Assembly: GCA_036971715.1 (NCBI GenBank)
Contig: JAVHJL010000013.1
Span: 1,540,384 to 1,604,383, forward strand
Length of the DNA: 64,000 nucleotides
Direction: 5' to 3'
DNA from: Arthrobotrys musiformis
Taxonomy: Eukaryota > Ascomycota > Orbiliomycetes > Orbiliales > Orbiliaceae
In this document: one piece after another, positions 11,899 to 23,363 of the stretch
How the letters are laid out: each line of letters begins with the position of its first letter
Numbering within the stretch: position 1 is the first letter of the stretch
Translations under genes and position numbers: made by a program
The notes under the pieces: model-generated
What the model saw: the letters and a program-made list of their open reading frames with translations, nothing else
What the model was told of the DNA's origin: nothing
Database searches by the model: none

Positions 11899-14017
11899 AG
11901 TTTTTTTTATGATCTGATCTTGTATCAATTTTTTCATCTATTTTCCAATCCATAATTAATTCTTTTAAATTAATAATTGCAAAAGATAAGTCAATGATTG
12001 AGGATTCAAATTTATTATTTTTCCTAACATTATAATAAATTAGTATACCATTTTTATTTATTAATTGTAGATTTTTATCTTCGATCAACTCTATTATTTT
12101 TCCTACTCTTAAATTAAATTTAATTTTAGGGTTCCATAAAGAATAATAAGTATTAAAATCTCCAATTAATAATATTTTTTTAGTACAGTAATCTTTGATT
12201 TTATTAAAAAATTGATTTACTATATATTCACCATTTTCCATATTTTGTTGTTTTTTGTTATAGATATTAATAAATTTGATTTTCTTAAATTTATTTGATT
12301 TAAAATTAATTATCTGGCAATCCTCATCTTTAATTAAATCTTCTCAATTTATAATCTCATAGGGTAAATTCTTTTTTATAAAAGTAATTACTTTATTTTG
12401 GTTTTTATTAGTTTCGTTGGTTTTTAAGTTTAAAAAAATTAATTTAAACCCTAAGTGTGTAATTGTAGTATTTTTTTTTAAAAATTATAATTCTTATAAG
12501 AAAATTAAATCCGTGTTGTTGTAAATTAATACAAAATTTAAGATTAACTGCATTATATTTGTAAATCTTCTATAATTATGTTGTATTATTTTTAAAATAT
12601 CCCTATTTATTTAAAATAATATTTTATTTTTTGTTTTTAGGGTATAAAGAATTTTTTACCCCATATTCTTCTCCATAATTAATGTATTTATATTTTATAT
12701 GGTTATAGGATTTTTTATTTTCCTAGCATATATTATACAAATGATTAATTATTTTGTGTTTTCTAGTATAAATTTCACAAACTGATTCATTTCTGCAATT
12801 TAATATATAGTAACCAGTTTTTTAACAATTTATACATCTATTATTTCCAAAGAATTTAATATATCTTTCTATTTTAAGTTTTTTATTTTTTAGAAAAATA
12901 TATCCTCTATTTTATATTTCTATTACCTCCATTTTTATTTTTGTAACAATTACTATAAAAAAGAATTTCTTTCTTTTTAATTTTTCTTCCTTAATCAACC
13001 ATCTCGGATTATTAATTAATTTGATTGTATTGTCTGTTTCTACCTTTTTTTTGAGATCTTCCATTTTTTAATCTTTAGAAATTTTGTGTACAACTAAGAA
13101 CCCCCAACTCTCTATTTTGGAAGGTCTTTATATATGTTCATCTATTTTAATAAATTCTTAATAGATTTCTTCTTTATATTCCAGAATATCTTCTTTTTTG
13201 GTGTTCTCATAAGTAATCAAAATTAGATTCCCTTTTAGATTTAGAGAAATCCTAGAAATAATTAATTCTGGGTTATTAGGCTTCTCTTTGAGAATTTTAT
13301 TTATTTTTTCTCTAAAAATATTTGGTTTTTAGATAGGAAGTTCTGTAGTACTTCTGGAAATAATTAACCTTTGTTAGTTAATTGATATTTTTGAATTTTG
13401 TAGATTTTGTAGATTTTGTAGATTTTGCGTTTTATGTGTTTTTTGGTGTTTTTAGGTTATTTCCTGTTTTTTTGGTGTTTTTAATATTTTCTAGGCGATT
13501 TGGGTGTATGTCTTTTTTATGTTGTTTCTTTCCAACTCTCTTATTTCCTGCTTTAGGTTTTTTACCTCCTGTACTCTTTCTTTTAGAAGGTTATTTAACC
13601 TTTTAATTTCCAGAAACAGATCTTCTCTATTTATTTTTTCCCTTGAATCAATTGTATCTACTGATACCTGTCTTCTCTGTCTTTTTTTGTAGTAAATAGG
13701 TTTAAAACCCTGTATCGCTAATACTAGTTCATTTAAAGATGAACTAGTTAATATGTTCTTTATTTTTAAAACTAACCTTTAAAAGGTTTAGTTTAAATTA
13801 AGTGAGAACCTCCTTTTTTTTTTTTTTTGTGTAGTAGACAATCACAAATATCTTTATATTTTTATATCATGATTATTTTCTATCGGTCTTTGTATGCTTT
13901 TTTACTTTGTAGTATTTTTGATCAATTTTTTCCGCTCTTTCGATTGGTGTACTTTTATTTGGTTTTGGATACTCCGTTCAAAAGTTATGGGGGGGTCGGT
14001 ATTTTCGAAGTTCGTTT
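11899..14017 (-). mobile_element. LINE copy C, 5' part only
   Basis: Minus-strand copy from the endonuclease region of ORF2 (near LINE L position 49913) to the family 5' end at 14017. The 3' two thirds are missing and the break abuts the 5' end of LINE B. Target-primed reverse transcription normally loses 5' ends, so losing a 3' part implies disruption after insertion. A stretch of open sequence at 11849-12241 is the ORF2 endonuclease remnant plus the LINE B junction. Confidence 0.9.
12603..13763 (-). pseudogene. LINE C ORF1, RIP-inactivated
   Basis: It is co-linear with the 1161-bp ORF1 of LINE L with no length change, but has many stops and an ATG-to-ATA start. The C-terminal knuckle region has lost several Cys codons. 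The 5' UTR and outer 5' end (13780-14017) are much less changed than the ORF. Confidence 0.85.
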
Positions 14018-14423
14018 TTTATTAGAGTTTTGTATATAATATTTTTATAAATATTAATAATTAAAAAAAAAAATTATTTTTTTATTTTTTTAATATTCAA
14101 AAATATTATTAGATATAAAATAATTTAATCACTAATAAACATATTAGATATAAATAATAAAATTAATTTAATATTATAAATATAAAAAAAAATAATATTA
14201 AAGATTTGTTTTAGAAGATTTAAAATCTAAAAATTTTTATATATATTTAAAAACTATAAACTATTAATTTTTATTTATTATATTAAAAAACTATAAATAA
14301 TTATTTTTACTTTCTTCTTTCTTCCCCAATTAAAATAATAATAAATATTTTATTCTTATAACACAAATTAAAGAAATTAATAATATTATACTCTTCAAAA
14401 AAAAATATATAAATTACTAATAA
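14018..14423 (+). mobile_element. Old Gypsy-1 relic, left part
   Basis: Very AT-rich sequence that aligns with about 16690-17160 of the complete Gypsy-1. It continues after the younger insertion at 24021, so it is the host of that insertion. It ends with AATAA (14419-14423), the left copy of the target duplication. No coding potential remains. Confidence 0.8.
14419..14423. repeat. Target site duplication AATAA (left) of Gypsy-1
   Basis: AATAA immediately precedes the 5' LTR and matches 24021-24025 after the 3' LTR, as expected for a 5-bp gypsy integrase cut. Confidence 0.85.
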
Positions 14424-15080
14424 TGTCACGCCCACACCATATGACTAGCCCCGATTAGGCATATGGCTTGGCGCGACAAACATGCTTCTGATTCCGCATT
14501 CTAGTTCTCTTTTGAAGAATCTGGTTTATTTTTATTATAAACATTCGTTCAAAGGAAATGAGTCGATTTCCTACATTATGTAGAATGTGTTGCTTCCACA
14601 ACACATTCAATTTTGTCTGACCAGTGGAAATCTAAACTACTGGCCCATCCCATCTTTATGCAATGTTTGTTATAATACATGTATGATAAATCGCCGCTTG
14701 CTAGAAGGCTTGTTTCTTAAAGGTAAGTAACGAGTAGATAAGCAAGCTATAGTTTTGTATGCAATTTGTCTTTTATATAAAAACTTTATCATATATTTAA
14801 AAACTTCTTGAGCAATAGTAGTTCTCAAATCTTTTTTAGAACTCTATTGGTTAACTTATCAACTATTTTTATTAGTTCACTATCTAATAGTAAAGCCTTG
14901 AAATAATCTTATAAGTTGTTTACTTATTCTATTATATTATACTTTCTATATACAATTTTATTAGTTTTACCAAATACTGTTTATTCCTTTTAAGAAACCC
15001 AAACCAATAGAGTTGAGAAACCAGTAAAGTGCTAGGCTTGTTTGGGAATCCTACTAAAAAAATTTAGGCAAAATGTAATA
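14424..15080 (+). repeat. Gypsy-1 5' LTR
   Basis: It begins TGTCACGCCC and ends TGTAATA; the 3' LTR ends TGTAACA. The outer ~280 bp keep GC-containing words such as ggcgcgac, whereas the inner half shows C-to-T and G-to-A loss compared with the 3' LTR. An inverted repeat lies at 14696-14702/14740-14746. I see no canonical TGG primer-binding site just inside the LTR. Confidence 0.92.
14696..14746. other. Inverted repeat in Gypsy-1 5' LTR
   Basis: The arms gcttgct and agcaagc are perfectly complementary with a 37-base spacer. The matching arms in the 3' LTR read gctcgcc and ggcgagc, so two base pairs differ but pairing is kept. Confidence 0.6.
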
Positions 15081-15936
15081 TTTTAACTGATCTAATTTTT
15101 AGTAAAGAGAACAGTATATGTTGGTATGATAAATAGTCGGCTACAGTTTAAATAATGATGATAGTAGTGACAAGTATAGATTACTTTTTGAAAAGAAATC
15201 CAAATTTTTTTCAAAATTTGATAATAGTAATTAACCACAAGAAATAATATATATGAGTTTAGTTATGTAAATAAATTTATAAATTGAAAAGGTAAACCTT
15301 ATTTTTAACTTAGTATTAATTTATTTTTTTAACAAAAATTCCTATATACAGATATTGGTAATAAGTTCATAAGAATTGATATTTTTATTAGAATTTATTG
15401 GTATTTAAAACATAGTAATTTAAGTAGTACTAAATTTACAAAATTAAGAAAAAGAAAGATGTGTGTAATATATTAAAAACCTCAGTAAAGATATTTTTAA
15501 AAAATTTTCTAAACTATTAAACAATAATATAAAAAATAATAGAAAAACCATAAAAGAAAAATCTAACTTTCCTTTATTATAAATTTCTAAAGAATAAATT
15601 AAGGAATTTTAGGCAAAATTAGCATAATATAATGCTGAGGGATTTAAAATTTAAAATGAATGAGATAAACTTTAAAAGAAATTTAATATTAAAATACTAT
15701 AAATTAATAATTTAACAAAATTTAACAAAATTTCTAAAAAACTTAATTACTTTTTTTAATAATTTAATACTCATTTCCAATTCCAAACCTTTTAATTTCC
15801 CTATAATAGCATTAAAATCCTATTTGTAAGAATATACCTTAATAGTATTATCTTTTAAACCTATATCTATTACTAAAACTATATAATAATTAAAGAAGAA
15901 AAAAAATAAGATCTAGATATAATTAAAATAATAATG
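15081..15936 (+). other. Gypsy-1 leader and 5' gag region, no open frame
   Basis: AT-rich sequence between the 5' LTR and recognisable gag. It aligns with 46453-47320 of the third Gypsy-1 copy, which shows it is element sequence. I could not find a start codon or a primer-binding site. Confidence 0.5.
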
Positions 15937-16550
15937 GATTATGGATCCTTTGTCACCTTTCTCAAACAGCAATGCAGCAAAGACAACAAGGCTGCAAGAG
16001 CTTAACGATAGATTACCACTCTTAAGCAAATCAATTCCGCCTGTAACTACTTCTAAGAATTTAACAAACTTATAGTCCTAATCGACTAAGATAAATCTAA
16101 TTTATATTAAAAAACCTAAGAAAAACTTAAGGTAAAATTTTAACAATACATATATACTTATGAAAAAGAATACTAAAACAGAGAACTATTTACCATAACC
16201 TGTATGAAAATATAACAACATGTTATTGAAATTGATGATATTAATTTCAAAATTCATACCAACTAATTTTCCTATAAGAAGAAAGGAAAGTATAATAATA
16301 ATAATAATAATTATAACAAGAAATCTAATTCTGGAAATTGGAGGAAAAATAAGAATGGAAATATGATAGTAACCAAAACCTTTAGTTTAGCCCCCATAAA
16401 TCTGAATGCTATACAATATAAATACAAGCACAATACTCCTTTAAAAGGTCCAAAATCTAATAGCCTCCTTTGCTGGAATTGTAATAAACCTAGATATTTT
16501 TCTTGAGAATGTAGAAAAAAGAAAAATATTATATAATGCAATTTCCGCAA
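15937..16550 (+). pseudogene. Gypsy-1 gag remnant with zinc knuckle
   Basis: One frame reads a gag-like stretch (YGSFVTFLKQQ then, past two stops, KQINSACNYF) through several TAA/TAG codons. A knuckle at about 16460-16515 reads CWNCNKPRYFS, a TGA stop, then EC: the C-X2-C-X4-H-X4-C pattern with the His replaced by Tyr, as a CAT-to-TAT change gives. In the family Gag forms the particle and the knuckle binds genomic RNA. Broken by stops throughout. Confidence 0.75.
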
Positions 16551-18989
16551 TACTACTTAAGGTTCTTCTTAAAAAAACAAAACCCCTATTAAATTTAATA
16601 TAATACAATAATTTACTATTACTAATTTTGAAAAAATTTAGTAACAAATTATTAAATAATCTTATAAAATTATATTACAAACTTTTTCAAATATTTATAT
16701 AAATACCCCAGAATCAACCACTTTTGCAGATATTGATAATAAGAAAGTATTTCCTTTTTCTCACTTATTTAACATTCGAGAATACTATTAAATATGGAAT
16801 AATCCAGTTTTTGGTAATTATATTAGATATAAATGATAAGAGAATAAACAATTAATTTAATATTATGAATATAAGCAAAAACTTTACCAAAAAATAGTTC
16901 CAAAAGATCCTAAATCCAGAAATGTTTTTGTATATTTTAGGGTAATTTATTATTAATTTTTATTTACTATATTTGAAGAAACCCTCAACTACTCATAACA
17001 AGTTGGTTTTAATAAAAATTATAAACAAATTAATATTGTTTTTTCCTTATTCTTCAATTAGGATAATAATAATTATTTTCTTTCTTTACCAATTAAAAAA
17101 GAAGTCAATAATATTATTTTTTTTAAAAAAAAATAAATCTAATATATAGATTGTTAGAAATTAATTTTTATTTAATATAAATACTATAATAAAATATATG
17201 ATTGATAAAATACTTAATATTTTAATTATTACCACATTTTTACTACTAAATATGCAGGATATAACCTTATAAGAGAAAAGCAATAGACTAATTTTATCCC
17301 TCACCAAAAAACTTTCTATTATGCTAATACAGATTTTTATAAAAAAATGTTTATAAATTACTAAGAAAGCTACTATATCGCAATAAAAAATAATAATACT
17401 AAATCAATCATTTATGAATTTTCAAAACCATTATTTATTATTGGAATTGTATAAGAAGAATACTTCCTGTGTTATTTTTATATAATCTATAAAGTTCAAT
17501 ATTCTCTTTATAACCAAATTCTTAAATTATGTTTCCAATATTACCATAATTAGAAAGATATGATAAAACATATTACTGTACTAGTAATCTGCAAAGACGA
17601 ATATTATAATTTTAACTACTTTTTCATTTATTAACTTTGTTTAAAAAAACCTACCTTTTTTTATATAAATCCAACTAAAATTTTACAAAAATTTTTGCTA
17701 AATATACAATTCTAATCTTTATTAACATTATCGAATTTATAATGATCTATCTATTGATCTAATAAGAAGTCGCCCTAATTATTACCTTAAATTCAGATAT
17801 AAATAAAAATAAAAATGCCAATTCTGCTTTTTAAAGTTTAATTTTATAATTATTTTAACTTATGTACAAAGCACACTAAATATTAGATCAATAAAACACA
17901 AAATCCCTATTACCTTAAATTAATAAATCTAAAAAAAAAGAATACTTCAAAATCAAAATACTACCATTATTTTTATAATAAATACTTTAGTCAATAGAAA
18001 AACTATAAAACCCACTTTATAACATAATATCCCCATATTCCAAATATAGAAATCCGAAATTTATAATATCTTTACCCAACCTCACCACTATAAATATCTC
18101 CCTAAGGTATTAATAACAACCAATCGAACTATAAACCCAAAGGATATAATAAATAGATTGATATCTTTTTGGAATTTACTGAAAATTTAAATTAGAATAG
18201 CTTTAGGAATTGATGCTTTTTAAACAGTCTAGCATCTGTATTATAAAAATAGGACCTACATTCCCCGAAATTTTACAACTCCAACTCTTTAAATAATATC
18301 TTATAATACCTACTTATATCAATAGATTATAAATCAGCACCTTTTTTGATAGTGGCATTAAAAACTTTTTTATTTACCTAAGGATAGTTGCACAATTTAA
18401 CCTACTTACCACGAAATTTACAAATTTAATTGCAGTTTTTGCCTTCAATTATGAGAAAATTAGAACTATTATTTATTAAATTTATTTTAAACTTCTTATT
18501 AAAAAACATTTTGAAAATATTTCAATTAATATCTTAAAAATAGCTTATGATCTAGTTATTAAATACCCCTAATTACGATAATATAATCCTAAAATTAACT
18601 GGAAATATAAAACTTTCGAATTCCTTTAATGCTTATATAAGAAAATTATACACAAAAAAACAAGAATTATATAATATCAAAAAAAAATCTACCTAAATTT
18701 TATCATCCAAATAATAACTAAAAAAGTTAATAATTATTTAAAAAATAAATCAAAAACTTTTTGATGTTTTCTATTAAAAGCAAAAGAAATGATTTAAATT
18801 AAAAAAGGTAAGATATCTTCTTAAATTAAACTAGAAAATCAAATTACTTTTGAACTACTACTAGAAAATGCTTTCTTATTAAGAATCAACCAATTTATAC
18901 ATTATATCCCCCTCAAAAAAAAATATAATTTCATTCACTCCCCATATATGTATGTACAAAAAAAGAAACTGCCGCTTTCCAAAAATATA

Positions 18990-19480
18990 TTAATAAAAAT
19001 CTTCATAATGGATACATCTGATTTTCAAACTTTCTAGTAGGATATCCTATTTTTTTTGTACCAAAACCCAATAGTAAATTACAAATCTACATTAATTATA
19101 GAAGCCTTAATAATATTATAATTAAGGATACTGGTCTTTTCCCCCTTATTAGTGAATCTTTTGATAGATTTGTAGAAACTAAGATCTTTATTAAACTCGA
19201 TTTTGTTAATGCATACGCCAATATCTGAATCAATTCTGGAGAAGAATGGAAAACAGTTTTTAGATGCTATTATGGATTATTTGAATATATAATAATGCTT
19301 TTTGGTTTTACTAATGTTCTTGCATTTTTCCAAATTTTCATGAATTATGTTCTGCAAAATTACATTGATATTATCTGTGTAGTCTACTTAGATAATATTT
19401 TCATCTATAGTAAAAATATAGAAGAATATAAAAAATATATCAATTTAATACTTGATGCCCTATGAAAGAATGATTTATGA
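18990..19480 (+). pseudogene. Gypsy-1 reverse transcriptase remnant
   Basis: Translation gives the Ty3/gypsy RT order: FVPKPNSKLQIYINYRSLNN, then TKIFIKLDFVNAYANI, YGLFEYIIMLFGFTNV, and the catalytic box as YLDN instead of YLDD (G-to-A). Stops interrupt at Arg/Gln-type codons. The enzyme copies the element RNA to DNA in cytoplasmic particles; this copy is inactive. It lies between the unassigned protease region and RNase H in the usual order. Confidence 0.9.
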
Positions 19481-19678
19481 TGTTCTTTGGATAAGTTTGA
19501 ATTTGCTGTTATAGAATGCGGATTCCTAAATGCTATAGTTACCCTAAATGGTGTTAAAATGGATCTACAGAAGGTCTAAGCTATTTAAAAATAACCCTTA
19601 TTAGAAGATATTAAAGATGTATAGTCATTTTTAGGATTTTGCAACTATTATTGACAATTTATTCAAAAGTATAGTTTT

Positions 19679-20190
19679 ATGTTAGTAGTATTTATAGAAC
19701 TTATAAGGAAACAAATTAAATTTGAGTTTACACTAGAAAGGATCAAGGCCTTTGAAACCTTAAAGAACGTCTTTGTATTTGCTCCAATTTTCAAAATATA
19801 TAATCCAAAACTTTTTACTAAAATAAAAACAGATGCCTTAGTCACTGCTCTAAGAGTATGCCTTTTATAGCAATATCCTGATTAAGAATAACATCTAATT
19901 ACCTATTTTTTTCATAAATTTAATTTTACATAATTATAATATTTAATATATAACAAAAAACTTATGATTATTATAGAAGCTTATAAAAAATAGCATATTT
20001 ATCTTCAAATTAAGGAACCTTTTATAGTTCTTTTTGATTATAAAAACTTTATTTTTTTTCTAACTATAAAAGAACTTAGTCACAAATAAGTTTGCTGGTG
20101 GGAACTTTTTTCAAAATATAATATAAAAATTGTTTATTTTAAAGGTAAAGAAAATGCTTTGGCAGATGTAATAAGTTAATGATCAGATTT
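19679..20190 (+). pseudogene. Gypsy-1 RNase H remnant
   Basis: A 63-codon open stretch (19679-19870) carries the RT-RNase H junction (ERIKAFETLKNVFVFAPIF) and the first catalytic Asp in KTDALVTALR. Downstream a frame with stops shows a Tyr-Asp-Tyr/Glu-Ala-type motif and the FLTIKELSHK region, followed by ENALADV near 20155. The order matches gypsy RNase H. Inactivated by stops. Confidence 0.8.
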
Positions 20191-20459
20191 TATGAAAGGA
20201 ATAGAGTCTAATAAAGGAGCTATTTTATTAAAAGAAGGAACCCATATTATTATTAATAAATTTCTTAACCTTATGGAATACTATATTGAAGATAAATTCT
20301 GAGTTTAACTTATAAATAGTTATTAATAAGATTCAGTGGTAAAAAGAGTCTTAGAAAGATTTCAGAATCTACCAAAACACTATATGTTATATGAAGGAAT
20401 TATCACATTCAGAGAACTTCTTTATGTTCTAATTAAAAAATTTTAAAAAGAAATTATCA

Positions 20460-21360
20460 TTTGATATCACGACTTAGAAGTATATAATTACTTAGGAATT
20501 AATCAAATATAAGAACTTATTACCAAAATATACTTTTGGCTTTAGATAAGAAAACATATCAAAAAATATATCAAAACCTGTGATATGTGTTGTAGAAATA
20601 AACCCAACTGATATAAGTTATATAATATATTCCAATCTTATAATGTACTTAGTACATTTTTCAAAATTATTACATATGATTTTATTTAAGGAATGTTATA
20701 TACATGATATACTCTTACTAATATCATTTATAACAAAATATTAGTTATCACTGATAAATTCTTAAAAACCACTATCTTTATTTTATAGTATAACTAATAG
20801 GGAACTAAAGAATTCCAATAAATATATTATTAATATGTTTTTTCTAAGTATAGAATCTAACAAAAGCATATTTATGATAGAAATCTATTCTTCACTAGCA
20901 AATACTAATAATTAATTATAAACCAAATAAAATCAAAAATTAATATTATAACAAAATCTTATTTTTAAACTAATGGAGTTTTAGAATACTTTATTTAAAC
21001 TTTTAAAATATATCTTTAAAACTTTCTTAACTATGTTTAAAATAATTGGATATTTTTTCTACCTTTAGTAGAATTTATATATAATATATTCTAGTATAGT
21101 GCTATTAAACATACTTTGTATAAAGTATTGTATGGATGGAATCCTAAGGCCTTCCTACCTCTACTCTTTTTAAAAGAAATTGTACCAAAAACCAAGAAAC
21201 ATATAAAATAAATGAAGAATTTTTATAATATCCTTAAAAAAGACTTCAAGTTTTCTTAAAAACAAATAACCTATTATTATAATAAAAATCACCTAAAAGC
21301 CCTATTATTAAAAAAAAAAAAATAAAGCATATTTACTTGTATAAAATCTAAAAAGCAGGC
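20460..21360 (+). pseudogene. Gypsy-1 integrase remnant
   Basis: The HHCC zinc region is visible (TCDMCCRNKPN at about 20577-20610, preceded by a His-containing stretch), followed by a core with ITYDFI and LVITDKFLKTTIF. Several catalytic positions cannot be placed with certainty because of stops. Integrase cuts the target 5 bp apart, consistent with the AATAA duplication. Confidence 0.75.
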
Positions 21361-21539
21361 ACCCCAATAAAAAACTTAACTATTAAAAATTTGGCCTTTA
21401 CACAATCAAAAAATAATTTAGAAAATACTAATACAAACTAAATATATCTGGATTTTCAAAAATCTATCATATATTTCACATATTAGTTCTTAAACTAACC
21501 CCCTTAAAACTCTAAAAAGATCTTAATAATATTAAGATA

Positions 21540-21956
21540 GAATATAACAATTTTACCAAATACAACATTAAAAAGATCTTCAAAAAACTTAATAAAAATA
21601 ATGAATACTTTATTTAATGGTTTTAATCCTACAGCCCAGAAGATGATTCCTGGTAATTAGAGGAAAACATCTTTCCTGAATTTATCCAGTCTTTTCTAAG
21701 ACAACCCAGAATATTTGTTCAATAGGGTACTGTAGAGCTAAAGAAAAAATGTGGATGGTTTAGAAAAATCCAAGATTAATACCATTTTAGATATATCACT
21801 ATCTTACGATTCTTATCTATTCATACCCCTGGCCACATACACAGTTTGTTAAGCACCACCTGTGCTCCTCATCCCAATGCTCCTCCAACTTCTCCAAAGA
21901 TCGAAGAAGTACCCCCCACTCCGCACGATACGCTGGAGCCACCAACAACATATTAG
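21540..21956 (+). pseudogene. Gypsy-1 chromodomain and pol C-terminus
   Basis: One frame reads NEYFI, then YSPEDDSW and LEENIFPEFIQ, with stops at the positions where Trp and Arg/Gln are normal in a chromodomain. A little-mutated Pro/Thr-rich tail follows (ending LEPPTTY) with a stop at 21954-21956. Chromodomains of chromoviruses read histone marks and steer integration to heterochromatin, which fits the nested repeat setting. Confidence 0.75.
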
Positions 21957-23349
21957 CACACACTATCTAAATAATGCAACCCATAAGTAAAATATCAGCC
22001 ACCAATAATCTGGCATACTAAAAAAGGATATCTCGATAAGGTATATTTATGTATATTATTGAAGATAAAGAACAAAAAAAGAAAAAACAATTACCCTACA
22101 AGTTTAATATTTTTATAAATATCTCTTACAAATTTTTCCACCAAGAAAACTGAATCTTCCACAACCTTCTCAAAGAACTCTGAAGTAACTAGTATAATAT
22201 AGATGTTTTTATAGAAATATTGTTGCATGGTTATGAACCTCAAATATTCTTTATCCTTATATTCTATATCTAGAATTTTCTTATTATCCATTAGATAAAG
22301 ACTTGGATCAAAATCTATCACTTCTTCAAGAGAAAGCTCTGGAATATGGTAATAATTTATCAGCTCCTTAGGAACTAAAGACTCCCCCTCTTCCTCAAAA
22401 CCAGAACCCCCTAATTCTTCTAACAATTTTAACTCTGCTTTAATATAAACCATACTCTTATAATGTTTATTAATAATGACTTGCATCTTTTGCTAACAAC
22501 ATTTATATTCTAACGCAATAATATTGAATTTATTAAAAAACCTTTTAAGATCTTTTTGAGATTTTAATATCTGTTTTTAAAAACTAAGCATTATCTTTTA
22601 ATTCTTATTTATTTTCTTTTATTTCTCCCAAACTTTTTTCTCTACAGTCTCAAAGCAAACTGCCACATCCTAAAGCTCTTTTACCTTTTTTTAATAAATA
22701 TCTAAGATATGACCCACTACCAAGATCAGTTTTAAAAAGAAAACGGAATTTAGAAACCACTTATATAGAATAATGTTACATTTATCTTTCCTTTACCTAA
22801 CACAGATTGAATATTTTATAAAATCCTCCATAACAAAATACTTATGTTCGTTTTGAATATACTGATTGTAACTGATTTTTAGAGGAAATCCAAATTTTTT
22901 TATTTCTTTTGTTTGTTGAATTTTTCTCTAATATTTAAGTCTTGTTAACTTTGATTGAATTTTATGACATTTTGAAATTCTGTTCTTTGATATACTCTTG
23001 TCTGAAAGTATTGTTTGAATATATTTGATTTTGCGTACCGAATTGTTAAGTATAGAAATGTTTAAAGGTCTAAATTCTAATTTCTAACTTCCAATAAATT
23101 CAATTATATTTATATACTGTTGTGCTTACATAATCATATATATGGTATGGAATTTATTATTTATGACATTTCTAATATGGGATTATTCCCTTGACAGATT
23201 TCTTATACAATAATATTCCCTGATTAAATTTCCCGTATACCGAGTGTACTGTATGGGATTTTTTTGTATGGATCTAATATCTTTAAATATTTTATTCCTT
23301 GTTTACAAAATATTCCTATATAAAAATTTTATATAATAAAGTTTTTTTT
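21957..23349 (+). other. Gypsy-1 3' untranslated region, about 1.4 kb
   Basis: It lies between the pol stop and the purine tract. No sense-strand ORF is visible. It contains an antisense ORF (22091-22486). The remainder is AT-rich without recognised motifs. It is unusually long for a chromovirus 3' region. Confidence 0.55.
22091..22486 (-). CDS. Antisense ORF in Gypsy-1 3' region, 131 aa, unknown
   Basis: An uninterrupted frame on the strand opposite to pol. The product is acidic and mixed in composition: a Gly/Glu-rich turn near residues 29-37, then alternating hydrophobic and charged residues (for example the FITMQQYFYKN and VVEDSVFLVEKFVRDIYKN stretches). There is no signal peptide or obvious membrane span. 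An in-frame TAG lies three codons before the ATG, so the start is plausible. I do not recognise the family. Sense-strand frames around it are full of stops, so 131 open codons in a RIP-damaged element is notable. It may be an element accessory gene, like the antisense ORFs of some plant gypsy elements, or a chance ORF. Confidence 0.4.
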   Translation of the reverse strand: MQVIINKHYKSMVYIKAELKLLEELGGSGFEEEGESLVPKELINYYHIPELSLEEVIDFDPSLYLMDNKKILDIEYKDKEYLRFITMQQYFYKNIYIILVTSEFFEKVVEDSVFLVEKFVRDIYKNIKLVG

Positions 23350-23363
23350 AAAGAAGGAGATAG
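23350..23363 (+). other. Gypsy-1 polypurine tract
   Basis: Purine-rich aaagaaggagatag directly precedes the 3' LTR; this is the expected plus-strand primer site. Confidence 0.7.
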
